64,000 bases of DNA from an uncultured Bacilli bacterium. GTDB lineage: Bacteria; Bacillota_I; Bacilli_A; RF39; UBA660. Position numbers and translations under genes: made by a program. Below the pieces are notes generated by a model. That model made no database searches and had not been told where the DNA came from. It saw only the letters and a program-made list of their open reading frames with translations. How positions within the stretch are numbered: position 1 is the stretch's first letter; every line of letters starts with the position of its first letter. The stretch covers positions 1 through 64,000 of the forward strand of contig CAKONK010000008.1 of assembly GCA_934097085.1 (NCBI GenBank), given 5' to 3'. Of this stretch, positions 25,968 through 34,851 are shown in pieces.

Positions 25968-26378
25968 ATGATAGAGTATAATAAATTAACAAAAGATGAA
26001 TACATTGACATTATGTCATCAGTTTCATGGAAAATTCCATCTGAAAGACTTCTTGAAATATCACTTAAAAATGGAATTAATGTGAAATGTGTAGTAAATA
26101 ATGAAACTGTTGGAATGGCAAGTTTTGTAACAAATGGTGGTTATGCAGGATTAATTATGGATGTTGTAGTAAAACCAAATTATCAAGGAAAAGGTTATGG
26201 AAAACAACTTATTAGTTCTTTGCTTGATTTTGTAAAAAGTAAAATGCATGATGGTGAAGAAATGATGATACAACTATTATCTGCACCTGGAAAAGATAGT
26301 TTTTATTCTAAGTTTGGATTCAAAGTTAAAAAGGAAGTTGCCGCTGAAGGAATGTATATGTGGTTTAAAAAGGATTGA
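25968..26378 (+). CDS. GNAT N-acetyltransferase
   Basis: A 136-residue GNAT-fold protein. The acetyl-CoA loop is NYQGKGYGKQL (motif A), preceded by the strand GLIMDVVVKP and followed by YSKFGFKV. The acceptor substrate is not apparent. Confidence 0.85.
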   Translation: MIEYNKLTKDEYIDIMSSVSWKIPSERLLEISLKNGINVKCVVNNETVGMASFVTNGGYAGLIMDVVVKPNYQGKGYGKQLISSLLDFVKSKMHDGEEMMIQLLSAPGKDSFYSKFGFKVKKEVAAEGMYMWFKKD

Positions 26379-26379
26379 T

Positions 26380-26583
26380 ATGAGTAAGTATGAAACATTA
26401 TGGAATTATATAAAAGGTAGTGATAAAAATAATTTGAAACTTGCTTATGATGAAATAAAAAATATATTAGGTTTTGAAATAGATCATTCATTTTTAAAAT
26501 ATAAAAAAGAGTTAGAAAGTTATGGTTATAAAGTAGATAAAATATCATTAAAAGGAAAATATGTTTTATTTAGTAAGATATAA
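26380..26583 (+). CDS. Small protein of a common conserved family (DUF7662-like)
   Basis: A 67-residue protein (MSKYETLWNYI...LGFEIDHSFLKYKKELESYGYKV) matching a widespread small family in Firmicutes of unknown role. The ATG overlaps the end of the GNAT gene by one base region (TGATATG). Confidence 0.65.
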   Translation: MSKYETLWNYIKGSDKNNLKLAYDEIKNILGFEIDHSFLKYKKELESYGYKVDKISLKGKYVLFSKI

Positions 26584-26589
26584 GGTATT

Positions 26590-27135
26590 ATGAAGTATAT
26601 TGTTTTATTAAGAGGAATTAATATAAGTGGTAAAAATAAAATTTCAATGGAAGAACTCAAAAAATATTTAATAGAAAACAAATATCAAAGTGTTTACACT
26701 TATCTTAACAGTGGAAATATTATTTTAGAAAGTAATGAATCAAATAAAGAAGATATTGCAAAAAATATTCATAGTCTTATTAAAGAAAAATTTAATTTAA
26801 AAATACCTGTGTTTGTTATAAGTTATTTAGAACTTGAGGATCTACTTAGTAATTCACCTTCGTGGTGGGGAACTGGTAATAAAGAAATCTATGATAATAT
26901 AATTTTTATATTATCTCCAGTTCAAAGTAGTGAAGTTAAAAATGTACTTGGAAATTTAAATGAAAATGTTGAACAAATTTATGAATATAAAAATTGTTTC
27001 TTTTGGTCTTATGAATTAAAAAACTATCGTAAATCAAATTGGTGGGTTAAAACATCTTCAACTTATATTAAAGATAGTATTACTATAAGAACTGCAAATA
27101 CCGTAAAAAAATTGCTAGAAATGTGTAAAAAATAG
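26590..27135 (+). CDS. DUF1697 protein
   Basis: A 181-residue DUF1697 protein, with the family hallmark YIVLLRGINISGKNKISM at the N-terminus and YLNSGNIILES. Function unknown. It lies 6 nt after the small gene upstream. Confidence 0.88.
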   Translation: MKYIVLLRGINISGKNKISMEELKKYLIENKYQSVYTYLNSGNIILESNESNKEDIAKNIHSLIKEKFNLKIPVFVISYLELEDLLSNSPSWWGTGNKEIYDNIIFILSPVQSSEVKNVLGNLNENVEQIYEYKNCFFWSYELKNYRKSNWWVKTSSTYIKDSITIRTANTVKKLLEMCKK

Positions 27136-27143
27136 ATTAATTA

Positions 27144-27179
27144 GCATACAGGAAAACATACAAGAAAGCATACAAGAAG
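27144..27179 (+). repeat. Three tandem 12-bp repeats ahead of the fic promoter
   Basis: Units at 27144, 27156 and 27168 follow the pattern RCATACARGAAR. They end one base before the -35 hexamer, so they are candidate binding sites for a regulator or an UP-like element. Confidence 0.65.
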
Positions 27180-27180
27180 A

Positions 27181-27209
27181 TTGACTTAAAGTAAAAATTA
27201 TTGTATAAT
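27181..27209 (+). promoter_or_regulatory. fic promoter
   Basis: TTGACT (27181-27186), 17-nt spacer, TATAAT (27204-27209). Confidence 0.7.
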
Positions 27210-27236
27210 ATTTAATGTAATGTAGAGGTGATTTTA

Positions 27237-28229
27237 ATGAAATATGTACCACCATATGAAATAACAAATGATATGTTAGTTTTAGTGTCTTCGATAATGA
27301 AAAAAATTGGAAAATTAGATAATTATAAAGATTTAGATAAGATGCCAGTCTTGAGAAAAAATAATCGAATAAAATCTATCCATTCATCTTTAGCAATTGA
27401 GGCAAATTCGTTATCATTTAATGAAGTAAAAGATGTCATTGAAGGAAAAACTGTAATTGGACCAGAAAAAGAAATTCAAGAAGTTAAAAATGCTTATGAA
27501 GCTTACTCTAAAATTAAAGAAATGAATCCATATAGCATTAATGATTTGAAAAAAATTCACGGAATTATGACATATTTAACAGTATCTGAAAGTGGGAAGT
27601 TTAGATCTGGTAACGAGGGCGTATTTGATGAAAATGGAAATTGTATACATATATGTCCACCGCCAGATAAAGTTAATGGGCTTATGACAGATTTATTTGA
27701 TTGGCTTAATGATAATAAAGATAGTATTCATCCTTTAATATTATCCTCAATATTTCATTATGAATTTGTCTTTATTCATCCTTTTAGTGATGGCAATGGT
27801 AGAACTGCAAGACTTTGGCAAAATATAATATTATCGAGTTATGAAGAAATTTTTGAATATGTTCCTATAGAAAGCCAAATAAAAAAATACCAAAATGATT
27901 ATTATAAAGCTATTAATGATTCTAATCTCAATGGAAATTCAACTGAATTTATTGAATTTATGCTTAAAATGATTGATGAAACATTAGATAATTTAAATAA
28001 TCAAGTTAATGAGGAAATTAATCACCAAAATTTATATGTAAAAAAACTTTTGGATGTTATGGAATATGGTATTAGATATAAGACTTCTGAATTAATGGAA
28101 AAAGTAGGTATGAAATCAAGAGTTTCTTTTAAAGAAAATTATTTAGATCCAGCAATTAAAAATGGATTAATTAAAATGAGCTATCCAGATAATCCAACAA
28201 ATAAAAATCAAACCTATTATAAAAATTAA
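27237..28229 (+). CDS. Fic-domain protein (class II, self-inhibited)
   Basis: A 330-residue protein with the Fic active motif HPFSDGNGRTAR (residues 181-192), which transfers AMP from ATP to a protein hydroxyl. An inhibitory helix SLAIEAN (51-57) matches the N-terminal inhibitory pattern S/T-xxx-E-(G)-N of class II Fic proteins. The C-terminal ~70 residues look like a winged helix. I chose ATG 27237 because GAGGTG lies ahead. Targets unknown; no antitoxin gene adjoins. Confidence 0.88.
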   Translation: MKYVPPYEITNDMLVLVSSIMKKIGKLDNYKDLDKMPVLRKNNRIKSIHSSLAIEANSLSFNEVKDVIEGKTVIGPEKEIQEVKNAYEAYSKIKEMNPYSINDLKKIHGIMTYLTVSESGKFRSGNEGVFDENGNCIHICPPPDKVNGLMTDLFDWLNDNKDSIHPLILSSIFHYEFVFIHPFSDGNGRTARLWQNIILSSYEEIFEYVPIESQIKKYQNDYYKAINDSNLNGNSTEFIEFMLKMIDETLDNLNNQVNEEINHQNLYVKKLLDVMEYGIRYKTSELMEKVGMKSRVSFKENYLDPAIKNGLIKMSYPDNPTNKNQTYYKN

Positions 28230-28238
28230 AATATAGCA

Positions 28239-28266
28239 AATTGGTAGTTTTTAACTGCCTTTTTTG
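28239..28266 (+). terminator. Intrinsic terminator after fic
   Basis: GGTAG and CTGCC arms with a short T/A loop, followed by six Ts. Confidence 0.65.
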
Positions 28267-28277
28267 TTACAATAAAT

Positions 28278-29192
28278 ATGAGGTAGATAATTAAGAGATA
28301 TAAGAAAGTAAAGAAAATATTAATTTTTTGGTGCCTTTTTATAGGGATTGGTGCTTTATGGGGTAGTATATGTATGTTTATTAAGACTGACGGAATTTTA
28401 CTTCATATGGAAAATCTTCTTCCTTATTTTGAGGTTTTACCATTTAGCGATATTCTTTTTAAAAATTATATTTTCTCTGGTATTATGCTACTTTTAGTAA
28501 ATGGAATTAGTAATTTTAGTGCATACTATTTACTTTTAAAAAATAAAAAAATAGGTATAATTTTAGGAATGATATTTGGTATAACGTTAATGCTTTGGAT
28601 TACAATACAGTTTATTATTTTACCAAAAAATATGCTTTCAATAAGTTTTTTTATTTTTGGCTTTATGCAGTTTTTAATTGGACTTATAACTTTAATATTT
28701 TATGCCCAAGAGCAGTTTGTTTTTAATGAAGAGAATTATCATATTAATAAAAGTTCTAAAACTATTGTTATTTATTTTTCGAGGATGGGTTATACCCAAA
28801 AGATTGCTTATGCTTTTGCTGATAAAGAAAATGCTAATATTTACGAGATAACCACTAAAGAAAGAACTTCGGGTACTTTAGGATTTTGGTGGTGTGGAAG
28901 ATTTGGTATGCATAGGTGGCGTATGAATATAGAAAACATTAATATAGACTTAAAAAAGTTTGACAAAGTTATTATAGTAAGTCCAATATGGGTATTTGAT
29001 TTATCTGCTCCAATAAAAGATTTTTGCTATAAATATAAGGATGATATAAATTCTTATGAACTTGTTTTAACTCATTTTATGAAATCTAAATTTATAAATG
29101 TAAATAACGAAGTGTGTAAAATTATTGGTAAACCTTGTAAAAAATTTACATCAATTTGTATAAGATATGGTAAAATAAAAGAAGAAAGATAA
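28278..29192 (+). pseudogene. Membrane protein with flavodoxin-like domain, nonsense at codon 3
   Basis: The frame reads ATG AGG TAG at 28278-28286 and is then open to 29192. The first membrane segment (ILIFWCLFIGIGALWG) is encoded upstream of the first later Met (28374), so initiation there would lose it. The product would have four membrane helices and then a flavodoxin-type domain beginning TIVIYFSRMGYTQKIA with the FMN phosphate loop. Either a recent nonsense mutation or initiation at a rare ATT (28290) after GAGGTAG. A functional protein of ~272 residues from 28374 is the alternative. Confidence 0.55.
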
Positions 29193-29199
29193 GGTAATT

Positions 29200-29795
29200 A
29201 TGAAGTAAAATAGTATATTAATTTTTGCATCGGTTTTTGTTATTGGAGCGTTTTTGGTTTTCTATTTTGTAGGAAATAAACCAAAGACACTTCCTGGTAA
29301 GGAAAAGATACCTAAAAATGTTTTAGTCGTTTATTACTCTGCGACTGGAAGTACCGAAAAGGTAGCAAAAGAAATTGCTAAAAATTTAGATGCAGACCTT
29401 TTTGAAATTGAGCCTGTAGATAAATATACTAGTGAGGATTTAAATTATTCAAATTCAAATTCTAGGGTAAGTAAGAAACATAATGATGAATCACTTCGTG
29501 ATGTAAAATTAAAAAAACCACTATTGATAATATTGATAAATATGACACTATTTTAATTGGTTACCCAATTTGGTGGGGTATTGCTGCTTGGCCAGTAAAT
29601 AATTTTGTAAAATCAAATGATTTTAGTGGTAAGAAAGTTATACCATTTTGTACATCAGCATCAAGTTCTCTAGATAATAGTGGTAAAAATTTAGAAAGTA
29701 TTGCGGGACATGGTGATTGGCAAGATGGAAAAAGATTTTCATCAAGTGCAACAACTGATGAAATAAAAAATTGGACAGATAGTTTATTTAAATAA
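29200..29795 (+). pseudogene. Flavodoxin with N-terminal anchor, broken twice
   Basis: ATG AAG TAA opens the gene (stop at 29206-29208), then the frame encodes an anchor and a flavodoxin start (VLVVYYSATGSTEKVA). A one-base loss in the A7 run at 29511-29517 shifts the frame. The rest continues in the +1 frame as TILIGYPIWWGIAAWPV and so on to TAA at 29795. With eight As the two parts join exactly. Two independent lesions argue for decay rather than a sequencing slip alone. Confidence 0.75.
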
Positions 29796-29813
29796 ATAAG
29801 GAGATGATTAAAT

Positions 29814-29948
29814 ATGAATAAAACTATAATATGCTATTTTTCAGTATCAGGAGTTACAAAAGCAGCAGCGGAAAAACTTTCAAATATTTTAAATGCTGAT
29901 ATATTTGAGATTGAACCAGTAAATAATGAAGAATATGATAAATTATAA
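29814..29948 (+). pseudogene. Truncated flavodoxin fragment
   Basis: A 44-residue frame with AAGGAGATGATTAA ahead, encoding only the first beta-alpha-beta of a flavodoxin (IICYFSVSGVTKAAAEKL...DIFEIEPV), then stopping 12 nt before the intact gene. The remainder of the domain is missing. Confidence 0.7.
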
Positions 29949-29960
29949 AGGAGTAATAAT

Positions 29961-30440
29961 ATGAGTAAAATTTTAGTGGTGTATTTTTCATATACAGGAA
30001 ATACAAGAAAAATAGCAAATTTAATCAAAGAGAAACTTACTTGTGATATTTTAGAATTAAAACCAGTTACATCATATAGTACTGATTATCAAACTGTAGT
30101 TGATGAAGAGCAAAGACTTGAAGGAGCAAACCATATGCCCGAAATACAAGATATTAATATTGATTTAGAATCTTATGATACAGTTGTTATTGGCACGCCT
30201 GTTTGGTGGTATAGGGAAGCACCTGTAGTAAGAACATTTTTAAATAAATATGATTTAAGTGGTAAAAATATCTACTTATTTGCTACGAATGCAGGTTGGC
30301 TTGGCAAAACGTTTATTGAACTTCAAAAAGAATGCAAAGGTAATATTATTAGTACACAAAATATTGTCTTTGAAAGTTATAGTGATAAACTTGTTATTAA
30401 TGATGTTGAAATTAATAACTGGATTGTAGGTATAAAATAA
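29961..30440 (+). CDS. Flavodoxin
   Basis: A 159-residue flavodoxin of the NAD(P)H-quinone-reductase-like class: FMN phosphate loop SYTGNTRKIA (residues ~9-18), GTPVWWYREAPVV for the isoalloxazine, and a normal length. It is the only intact member of the four in this row. AAAGGAGTAATA precedes the ATG. Confidence 0.88.
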   Translation: MSKILVVYFSYTGNTRKIANLIKEKLTCDILELKPVTSYSTDYQTVVDEEQRLEGANHMPEIQDINIDLESYDTVVIGTPVWWYREAPVVRTFLNKYDLSGKNIYLFATNAGWLGKTFIELQKECKGNIISTQNIVFESYSDKLVINDVEINNWIVGIK

Positions 30441-30441
30441 T

Positions 30442-31461
30442 ATGAAAAAGAAGTTTCAATATACTAAAAATATAGATATTTTATTTTTGTTAATTATTAT
30501 TTTTTTAACAATTATTGATTTTGTGACAAATTATAAAGAGATTTATAATTTATTTTTAACAATTTTTAATATCAATAAAATTCAAAATTTTTATATGCTA
30601 TATTTTGTACTATATAATATTATTGCCTTTGTAATAATGATTATATTTAGCTTATTAAAACACTTTTATTTAATTATTGCTTATGTAGCATACAAGATTG
30701 CTCAAAGAAAACATAAAAAGGAAAAAGAGGTAAAAATCTCAAAAGATGATGTGAAATACTTTAGAGACATAATTTCAAAATATTCACCATCAGTACTTAG
30801 TTATATATATGATTTTAACGTTGGCAAGAATGAATTAATTGCAACTTTATTAATGTTAGAATTAAAAGGGAAAATTAAAATAGAGGAAAAAATAACTATT
30901 TTGAATTCTGACTACAAAGATCTTGAACAAAATGAAATATATGTTTTAAATGCAGTAAAAAATTGTAAATTAAAAAAATTTGATTTTGATGAATATAAAA
31001 AAGTAGTTTGTGAAGATAGCTTAAACAATAATTTATTAAAGAAAAAGGGAAATAGATCTAAATATATAACAGTTTTTTTCTTAATTACAATTGTCATAAC
31101 AATTATATTATTTTATTATTCTTTTATCAAAATGATGATAATTTCGAATAGTAATTCAATAGAAATTGTTGATTTCATTCTTCCAATTGTAGCTATGGTT
31201 ATAGTATCGATGAGTCCAGTATTTTTGCTTGCATATGTGTTTTTTTATCATAAGTTTCAGGTTAATGATCCATATATAAGAAATAGTGAAGGTAAAAGTC
31301 TTTACATAAAGTTAAATGGATTAAAAAATTTTTTAACTGACTTTAGTAATATAAAAAACAAAAGTAAAGAAGACCTTATTTTATGGGAAGATTATCTAAT
31401 ATACTCTGTTTTATTTGACTTGAATACAAAATTAACCGATGACATTAACTCTAAAATTTAA
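30442..31461 (+). CDS. DUF2207-like membrane protein (C-terminal half)
   Basis: A 339-residue protein with two N-terminal and two central membrane helices. The soluble segments (SPSVLSYIYDFNVGKNELIATLLML and SKEDLILWEDYLIYSVLF, both shortened) match the C-terminal part of DUF2207 proteins; the secreted N-terminal domain of the full-length family is missing. Function unknown. Its ATG follows the flavodoxin stop by one base. Confidence 0.65.
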   Translation: MKKKFQYTKNIDILFLLIIIFLTIIDFVTNYKEIYNLFLTIFNINKIQNFYMLYFVLYNIIAFVIMIIFSLLKHFYLIIAYVAYKIAQRKHKKEKEVKISKDDVKYFRDIISKYSPSVLSYIYDFNVGKNELIATLLMLELKGKIKIEEKITILNSDYKDLEQNEIYVLNAVKNCKLKKFDFDEYKKVVCEDSLNNNLLKKKGNRSKYITVFFLITIVITIILFYYSFIKMMIISNSNSIEIVDFILPIVAMVIVSMSPVFLLAYVFFYHKFQVNDPYIRNSEGKSLYIKLNGLKNFLTDFSNIKNKSKEDLILWEDYLIYSVLFDLNTKLTDDINSKI

Positions 31462-31467
31462 GAATGC

Positions 31468-31507
31468 TTTACACATATTTGACATTTGACTTTTTATGTG
31501 CTATAAT
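31468..31507 (+). promoter_or_regulatory. Promoter with shared TTTACAC element
   Basis: TTTACACATATTTGACA (31468-31484), 17-nt spacer, TATAAT (31502-31507), the same arrangement as at 10229 and 52378. Confidence 0.75.
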
Positions 31508-31526
31508 TAAATCACTGATTAAGCAA

Positions 31527-31580
31527 TGGGGGTTGCAAAAAAGTGAAGTTGAGACTCATTGTATAATCAATGAGTTTTTT
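31527..31580 (+). promoter_or_regulatory. Leader with possible short peptide and attenuator
   Basis: After the promoter a GGGGG ribosome-like site precedes GTG AAG TTG AGA CTC ATT GTA TAA (a 7-codon frame). Its end overlaps a hairpin ACTCATTG/CAATGAGT followed by six Ts (31554-31579), and only then comes the ATG of the J-domain gene at 31595 with GAGGGGG. This is the layout of a transcription attenuator. Confidence 0.5.
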
Positions 31581-31594
31581 ATGAGGGGGTTATT

Positions 31595-33055
31595 ATGAAT
31601 TATAGTGAAGCATTAAATTTATTTGGTTTAACAGGAGGTTTTACTGAGGAAAATTTAAGAAAAAAATATTTAGAACTTTCAAAAAAATATCATCCGGATA
31701 TGGGCGGAAGTGATGAAATGATGAAAAAAATAAATGCAGCCTATGATACTTTAAAAGGCAAAACAGTTAACTTTGATTTATCATACTTCAATAGTTTAAA
31801 AGAAAAATTGCAAAAATTTGTAAGTAAAAAAGTTTATGAATCTGGAAGTGCTGAATATGAATGCGTTAATAAAATTAATGAACTTGTAAATTCGTTTGCT
31901 TATATTTCTAATAAGGTTATTTTAAATTCAGCTTACAACAACATTTTAGCAAAAATTAATAGTGTACTATCAGAATATGGAAAAACTGTTTTGAATAATA
32001 TTCCTGAAAAATTTCTAAAAAAGTATGATACTAATATAGTAGATTGCATTGATGAATTTATTAAAAAAGTAAATGTTATAAAGAAAGATTATGAAAATAT
32101 TGAAAATACATTGAATAATGTAGTTCAATCACTAGATATAACTATAAATGCGAGTACTTTAGAAAAAATAATTGGTATAAAAGAAACTATTTTAAATGAT
32201 ATTATTGATAATAACGTCAGTTTAGAAGATGGAACTAATAAATTTCGTTGTGAAATAATGACTATGATTATGCAAAAAGAGGCATTAGATAAACAGCTCG
32301 AAGAAACTTATAACGCTATACTAGTAAACTTTAATACCAGAATGAAAGAATTAAATTTTACTGATAATGAGCAAATTAAAACTTCTTTAGATGCATTAAA
32401 GAGTGCATTGGAAAAATTACAACTTGTAAAAGAAAATAAATTAAATAAAGAAATATTATCAAGTCTTAGAACATTAGATTTTAAAACTAAAATTGATTTT
32501 GAAAATGTTGAAGATAAAAATGATAACCAAGAAAATGATAATTATGAAATTTTTATAACAAGAGATTCAAATAAAGATATACCTGAATTTGTTATAAAAC
32601 TATTCAAAGATGGAGAATTTATTCATTTTTTAAGAAAATATATAAATGATAGTCAAAAAAACGAAGTTGATGAATTTTTAACCTCTGAAAGTAATTTTTA
32701 TGAAAAATATATGAGATTAGATGAATTTTTAGATAATGCTGAATTTATTAATAAATTTTATAATGATTATTATGGTAATGGTAGGCTTGCACTTTATCTG
32801 TTTGATAATACAGTTATTTATATAACTAATAATGGTGCAGGAACTATAAAAGCAAGTAGAATAGGTGATTTAGGATTAGTTGATGAATCTTCTTACTATC
32901 CTTATATGTATGGGTTACAATATAAAAAAAGAATTTTCCTTAAAAACGGCATACTTGATGATTTTAAAAAATATCTCAGCCCAAAATATAAATATAAGTT
33001 AGATTATAATATTCAAAAAGATAAATTTAATGTGTACAATGGAAAAGGAAGATAA
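31595..33055 (+). CDS. J-domain protein with long coiled-coil region
   Basis: A 486-residue protein. Residues ~1-55 form a J domain with the HPD motif (SKKYHPDMGGSDEMMKKINAAY), so it should stimulate a DnaK. Residues ~60-310 are helical and coiled-coil-like; the C-terminal ~150 residues are mixed and unrecognised. No Zn-finger or substrate domain of DnaJ is present. The client is unknown. Confidence 0.8.
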   Translation: MNYSEALNLFGLTGGFTEENLRKKYLELSKKYHPDMGGSDEMMKKINAAYDTLKGKTVNFDLSYFNSLKEKLQKFVSKKVYESGSAEYECVNKINELVNSFAYISNKVILNSAYNNILAKINSVLSEYGKTVLNNIPEKFLKKYDTNIVDCIDEFIKKVNVIKKDYENIENTLNNVVQSLDITINASTLEKIIGIKETILNDIIDNNVSLEDGTNKFRCEIMTMIMQKEALDKQLEETYNAILVNFNTRMKELNFTDNEQIKTSLDALKSALEKLQLVKENKLNKEILSSLRTLDFKTKIDFENVEDKNDNQENDNYEIFITRDSNKDIPEFVIKLFKDGEFIHFLRKYINDSQKNEVDEFLTSESNFYEKYMRLDEFLDNAEFINKFYNDYYGNGRLALYLFDNTVIYITNNGAGTIKASRIGDLGLVDESSYYPYMYGLQYKKRIFLKNGILDDFKKYLSPKYKYKLDYNIQKDKFNVYNGKGR

Positions 33056-33082
33056 AGCGATTATTTTCTTTTTTTTATATAG
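33055..33082 (+). terminator. Intrinsic terminator, part of a duplicated terminator-promoter block
   Basis: GAAGATAA and TTATTTTC arms (one G-U pair) then eight Ts. The block including the downstream TGTGTTATACT is repeated at 34185-34230. Confidence 0.6.
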
Positions 33083-33119
33083 CAATTGTGTTATACTGAT
33101 AATAGTAAGGGTGTTGTAA

Positions 33120-34157
33120 ATGGATTCTGAGAAAAAACTAGAAAAGCGAAAAAGCAAAATTAAAAAGAAGTATTTTAGTACAGGCGCATTCGTAATGATT
33201 ACTATCCTTGGTATAATTGGCGTGGGTCTCATTTATTTTTCACTTAAAAATATTTTTGTATCAAAGTCTTTAGGCTTTGGAATGGCAATTATAGTAGGAC
33301 TTTTTTTTACATTAATATCAGTATATTGTTGGATACTTTATTTTTTGAATATTATTTTAAAACCACACAAAGATGTTCTTTTTCTAAAGAAAATTGAACA
33401 CACAGATATCTACTTTATTGACAAAAAAGGAAAAAGGTATAATTATGATTTCGGTTATGATATGCTTGAGGAGGGATATTATAATGTTTTAAAAACGCAC
33501 AATTATATTTATGATGTTTTAGAAAAAACTAATGATACTTGGACTTTGAAAGAAAAAAATAACTATTTTTTTAATATGTATACAGTTTCTGGAAATTTTG
33601 AGGGTGTATTTTTATTACCTATTATCTATCTGGCATTAATTATTGGACTATTTTTATTTATAATGGGAAATGGGTTTGAAAAACTTTATTCAATTCCTTT
33701 AATTTTTGGCCCATTATTTGTGATAATTTATGATTTAATATATAAAATAAAGTTAAAAAAATCAGAAACTGGTAATGTTGATGATACTAATTTAATTAAA
33801 ATTTCTAATATATTTCAAAGAATACTATCAGTTGTACCTTCTTTAGCGTTTTGTATAATAGTTTCTGTAATATTTATTAACTTAACTGGAGCATTTTCAA
33901 AATTGATTTTTTTGCCATTTTTATTTTGTGGCTATTGTACTTTGGGATATTATTTGGCTATTGCATTTCAAAACAATAAATTAGCTATACAATTTTTAAA
34001 TATATTTTATATTATATTTTTAGTCTATTGGTTTGGTTTTTTAATTGTAGCTAGTGTAATTTCTGTTATTCAAAATCAATTTACAAATATTTTATTTACA
34101 ATTCCATTTTGGGTTGCAGGAATATTCATGTTATATAAATATTTTACTAAAAAATAA
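33120..34157 (+). CDS. Multi-pass membrane protein, unrecognised
   Basis: A 345-residue protein with two N-terminal helices, a soluble segment at residues ~85-155 (IYFIDKKGKRYNYDFGYDML), and about six further helices in two blocks. The promoter has an extended -10 (TGTGTTATACT). No family is recognised. Confidence 0.6.
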   Translation: MDSEKKLEKRKSKIKKKYFSTGAFVMITILGIIGVGLIYFSLKNIFVSKSLGFGMAIIVGLFFTLISVYCWILYFLNIILKPHKDVLFLKKIEHTDIYFIDKKGKRYNYDFGYDMLEEGYYNVLKTHNYIYDVLEKTNDTWTLKEKNNYFFNMYTVSGNFEGVFLLPIIYLALIIGLFLFIMGNGFEKLYSIPLIFGPLFVIIYDLIYKIKLKKSETGNVDDTNLIKISNIFQRILSVVPSLAFCIIVSVIFINLTGAFSKLIFLPFLFCGYCTLGYYLAIAFQNNKLAIQFLNIFYIIFLVYWFGFLIVASVISVIQNQFTNILFTIPFWVAGIFMLYKYFTKK

Positions 34158-34185
34158 CGAGAATGTTATTAAGTATTAGAAAGAA

Positions 34186-34232
34186 GATAAGCAATTATTT
34201 TCTTTTTTTTATATCTTAAGTGTGTTATACTA
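34186..34232 (+). repeat. Second copy of the terminator-promoter block
   Basis: Roughly 47 bp nearly identical to 33053-33095: hairpin AGAAGATAA/TTATTTTCT, eight Ts, then TGTGTTATACT. The following ~290 bp up to 34521 hold no gene I can support; a short inverted pair AGGAT/ATCCT is the only structure seen. Confidence 0.55.
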
Positions 34233-34521
34233 TGGATGTATGAGTTTGATAGGATTCTTTTATTAAAATTATTTGAGGTATCCTAGCAATATCTAAACAA
34301 TTGAAAATATTTTTGAGAAAAAAGAATTACATAGAAACTAAATGATTTTCAAAATGGTAACTGCAGAAGAATAAAAAATAGCACTATCTTAAAATTCAAC
34401 GTTGATATTTTTGAAAAAGTGGTAAGATATTAATTTTGATATTATTATATTTGGTCAAAATTATACATTTTTAGTATATGTGCTTTACGATGAGTATTTA
34501 AATGAAAGGATTGATAGTAAA

Positions 34522-34833
34522 ATGAATAAAAAAATCAAAAAAATACTGGTGGTAATATCAATTATTATTATTATTTTGGGAATAATATTTGGAATAAGTG
34601 TATCTAATAACCTAATAAATAGTGCTGATAACAATTTATATGTAGATGGATCAAATTTTTCAGGCATAGTGGAGTTAACATCGTTTATTGGTTCAAAAGT
34701 ATTGGGTTTTGTAATTGTAATTTATAGTATATTGCTTGATTGCGTAATTTGGATAGTATATGGAATTATTATTTTGATATTAAAGTTGATAAGAAAAAAG
34801 AAAGTGAAAGTAATGAATGAAAATATTCAATAA
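34522..34833 (+). CDS. Two-TM membrane protein with a C-terminus taken from the rbgA 5' end
   Basis: A 103-residue protein with two membrane helices and a basic C-terminal end. I chose ATG 34522 (MNKKIKKILV) since GGATTGATAG lies ahead. Its last residues (KVKVMNENIQ) come from a 25-bp copy of the sequence at the start of rbgA (34802-34826), so the original C-terminus may have been replaced. Confidence 0.6.
   Translation: MNKKIKKILVVISIIIIILGIIFGISVSNNLINSADNNLYVDGSNFSGIVELTSFIGSKVLGFVIVIYSILLDCVIWIVYGIIILILKLIRKKKVKVMNENIQ
34802..34826 (+). repeat. Partial copy of the rbgA 5' end (DR1)
   Basis: 25 bp identical to the region around the rbgA start (37078-37102). The match stops at ATTC where rbgA reads ATAA. 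Confidence 0.75.
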
Positions 34834-34851
34834 ATGCTGGAGGTGAATAAA

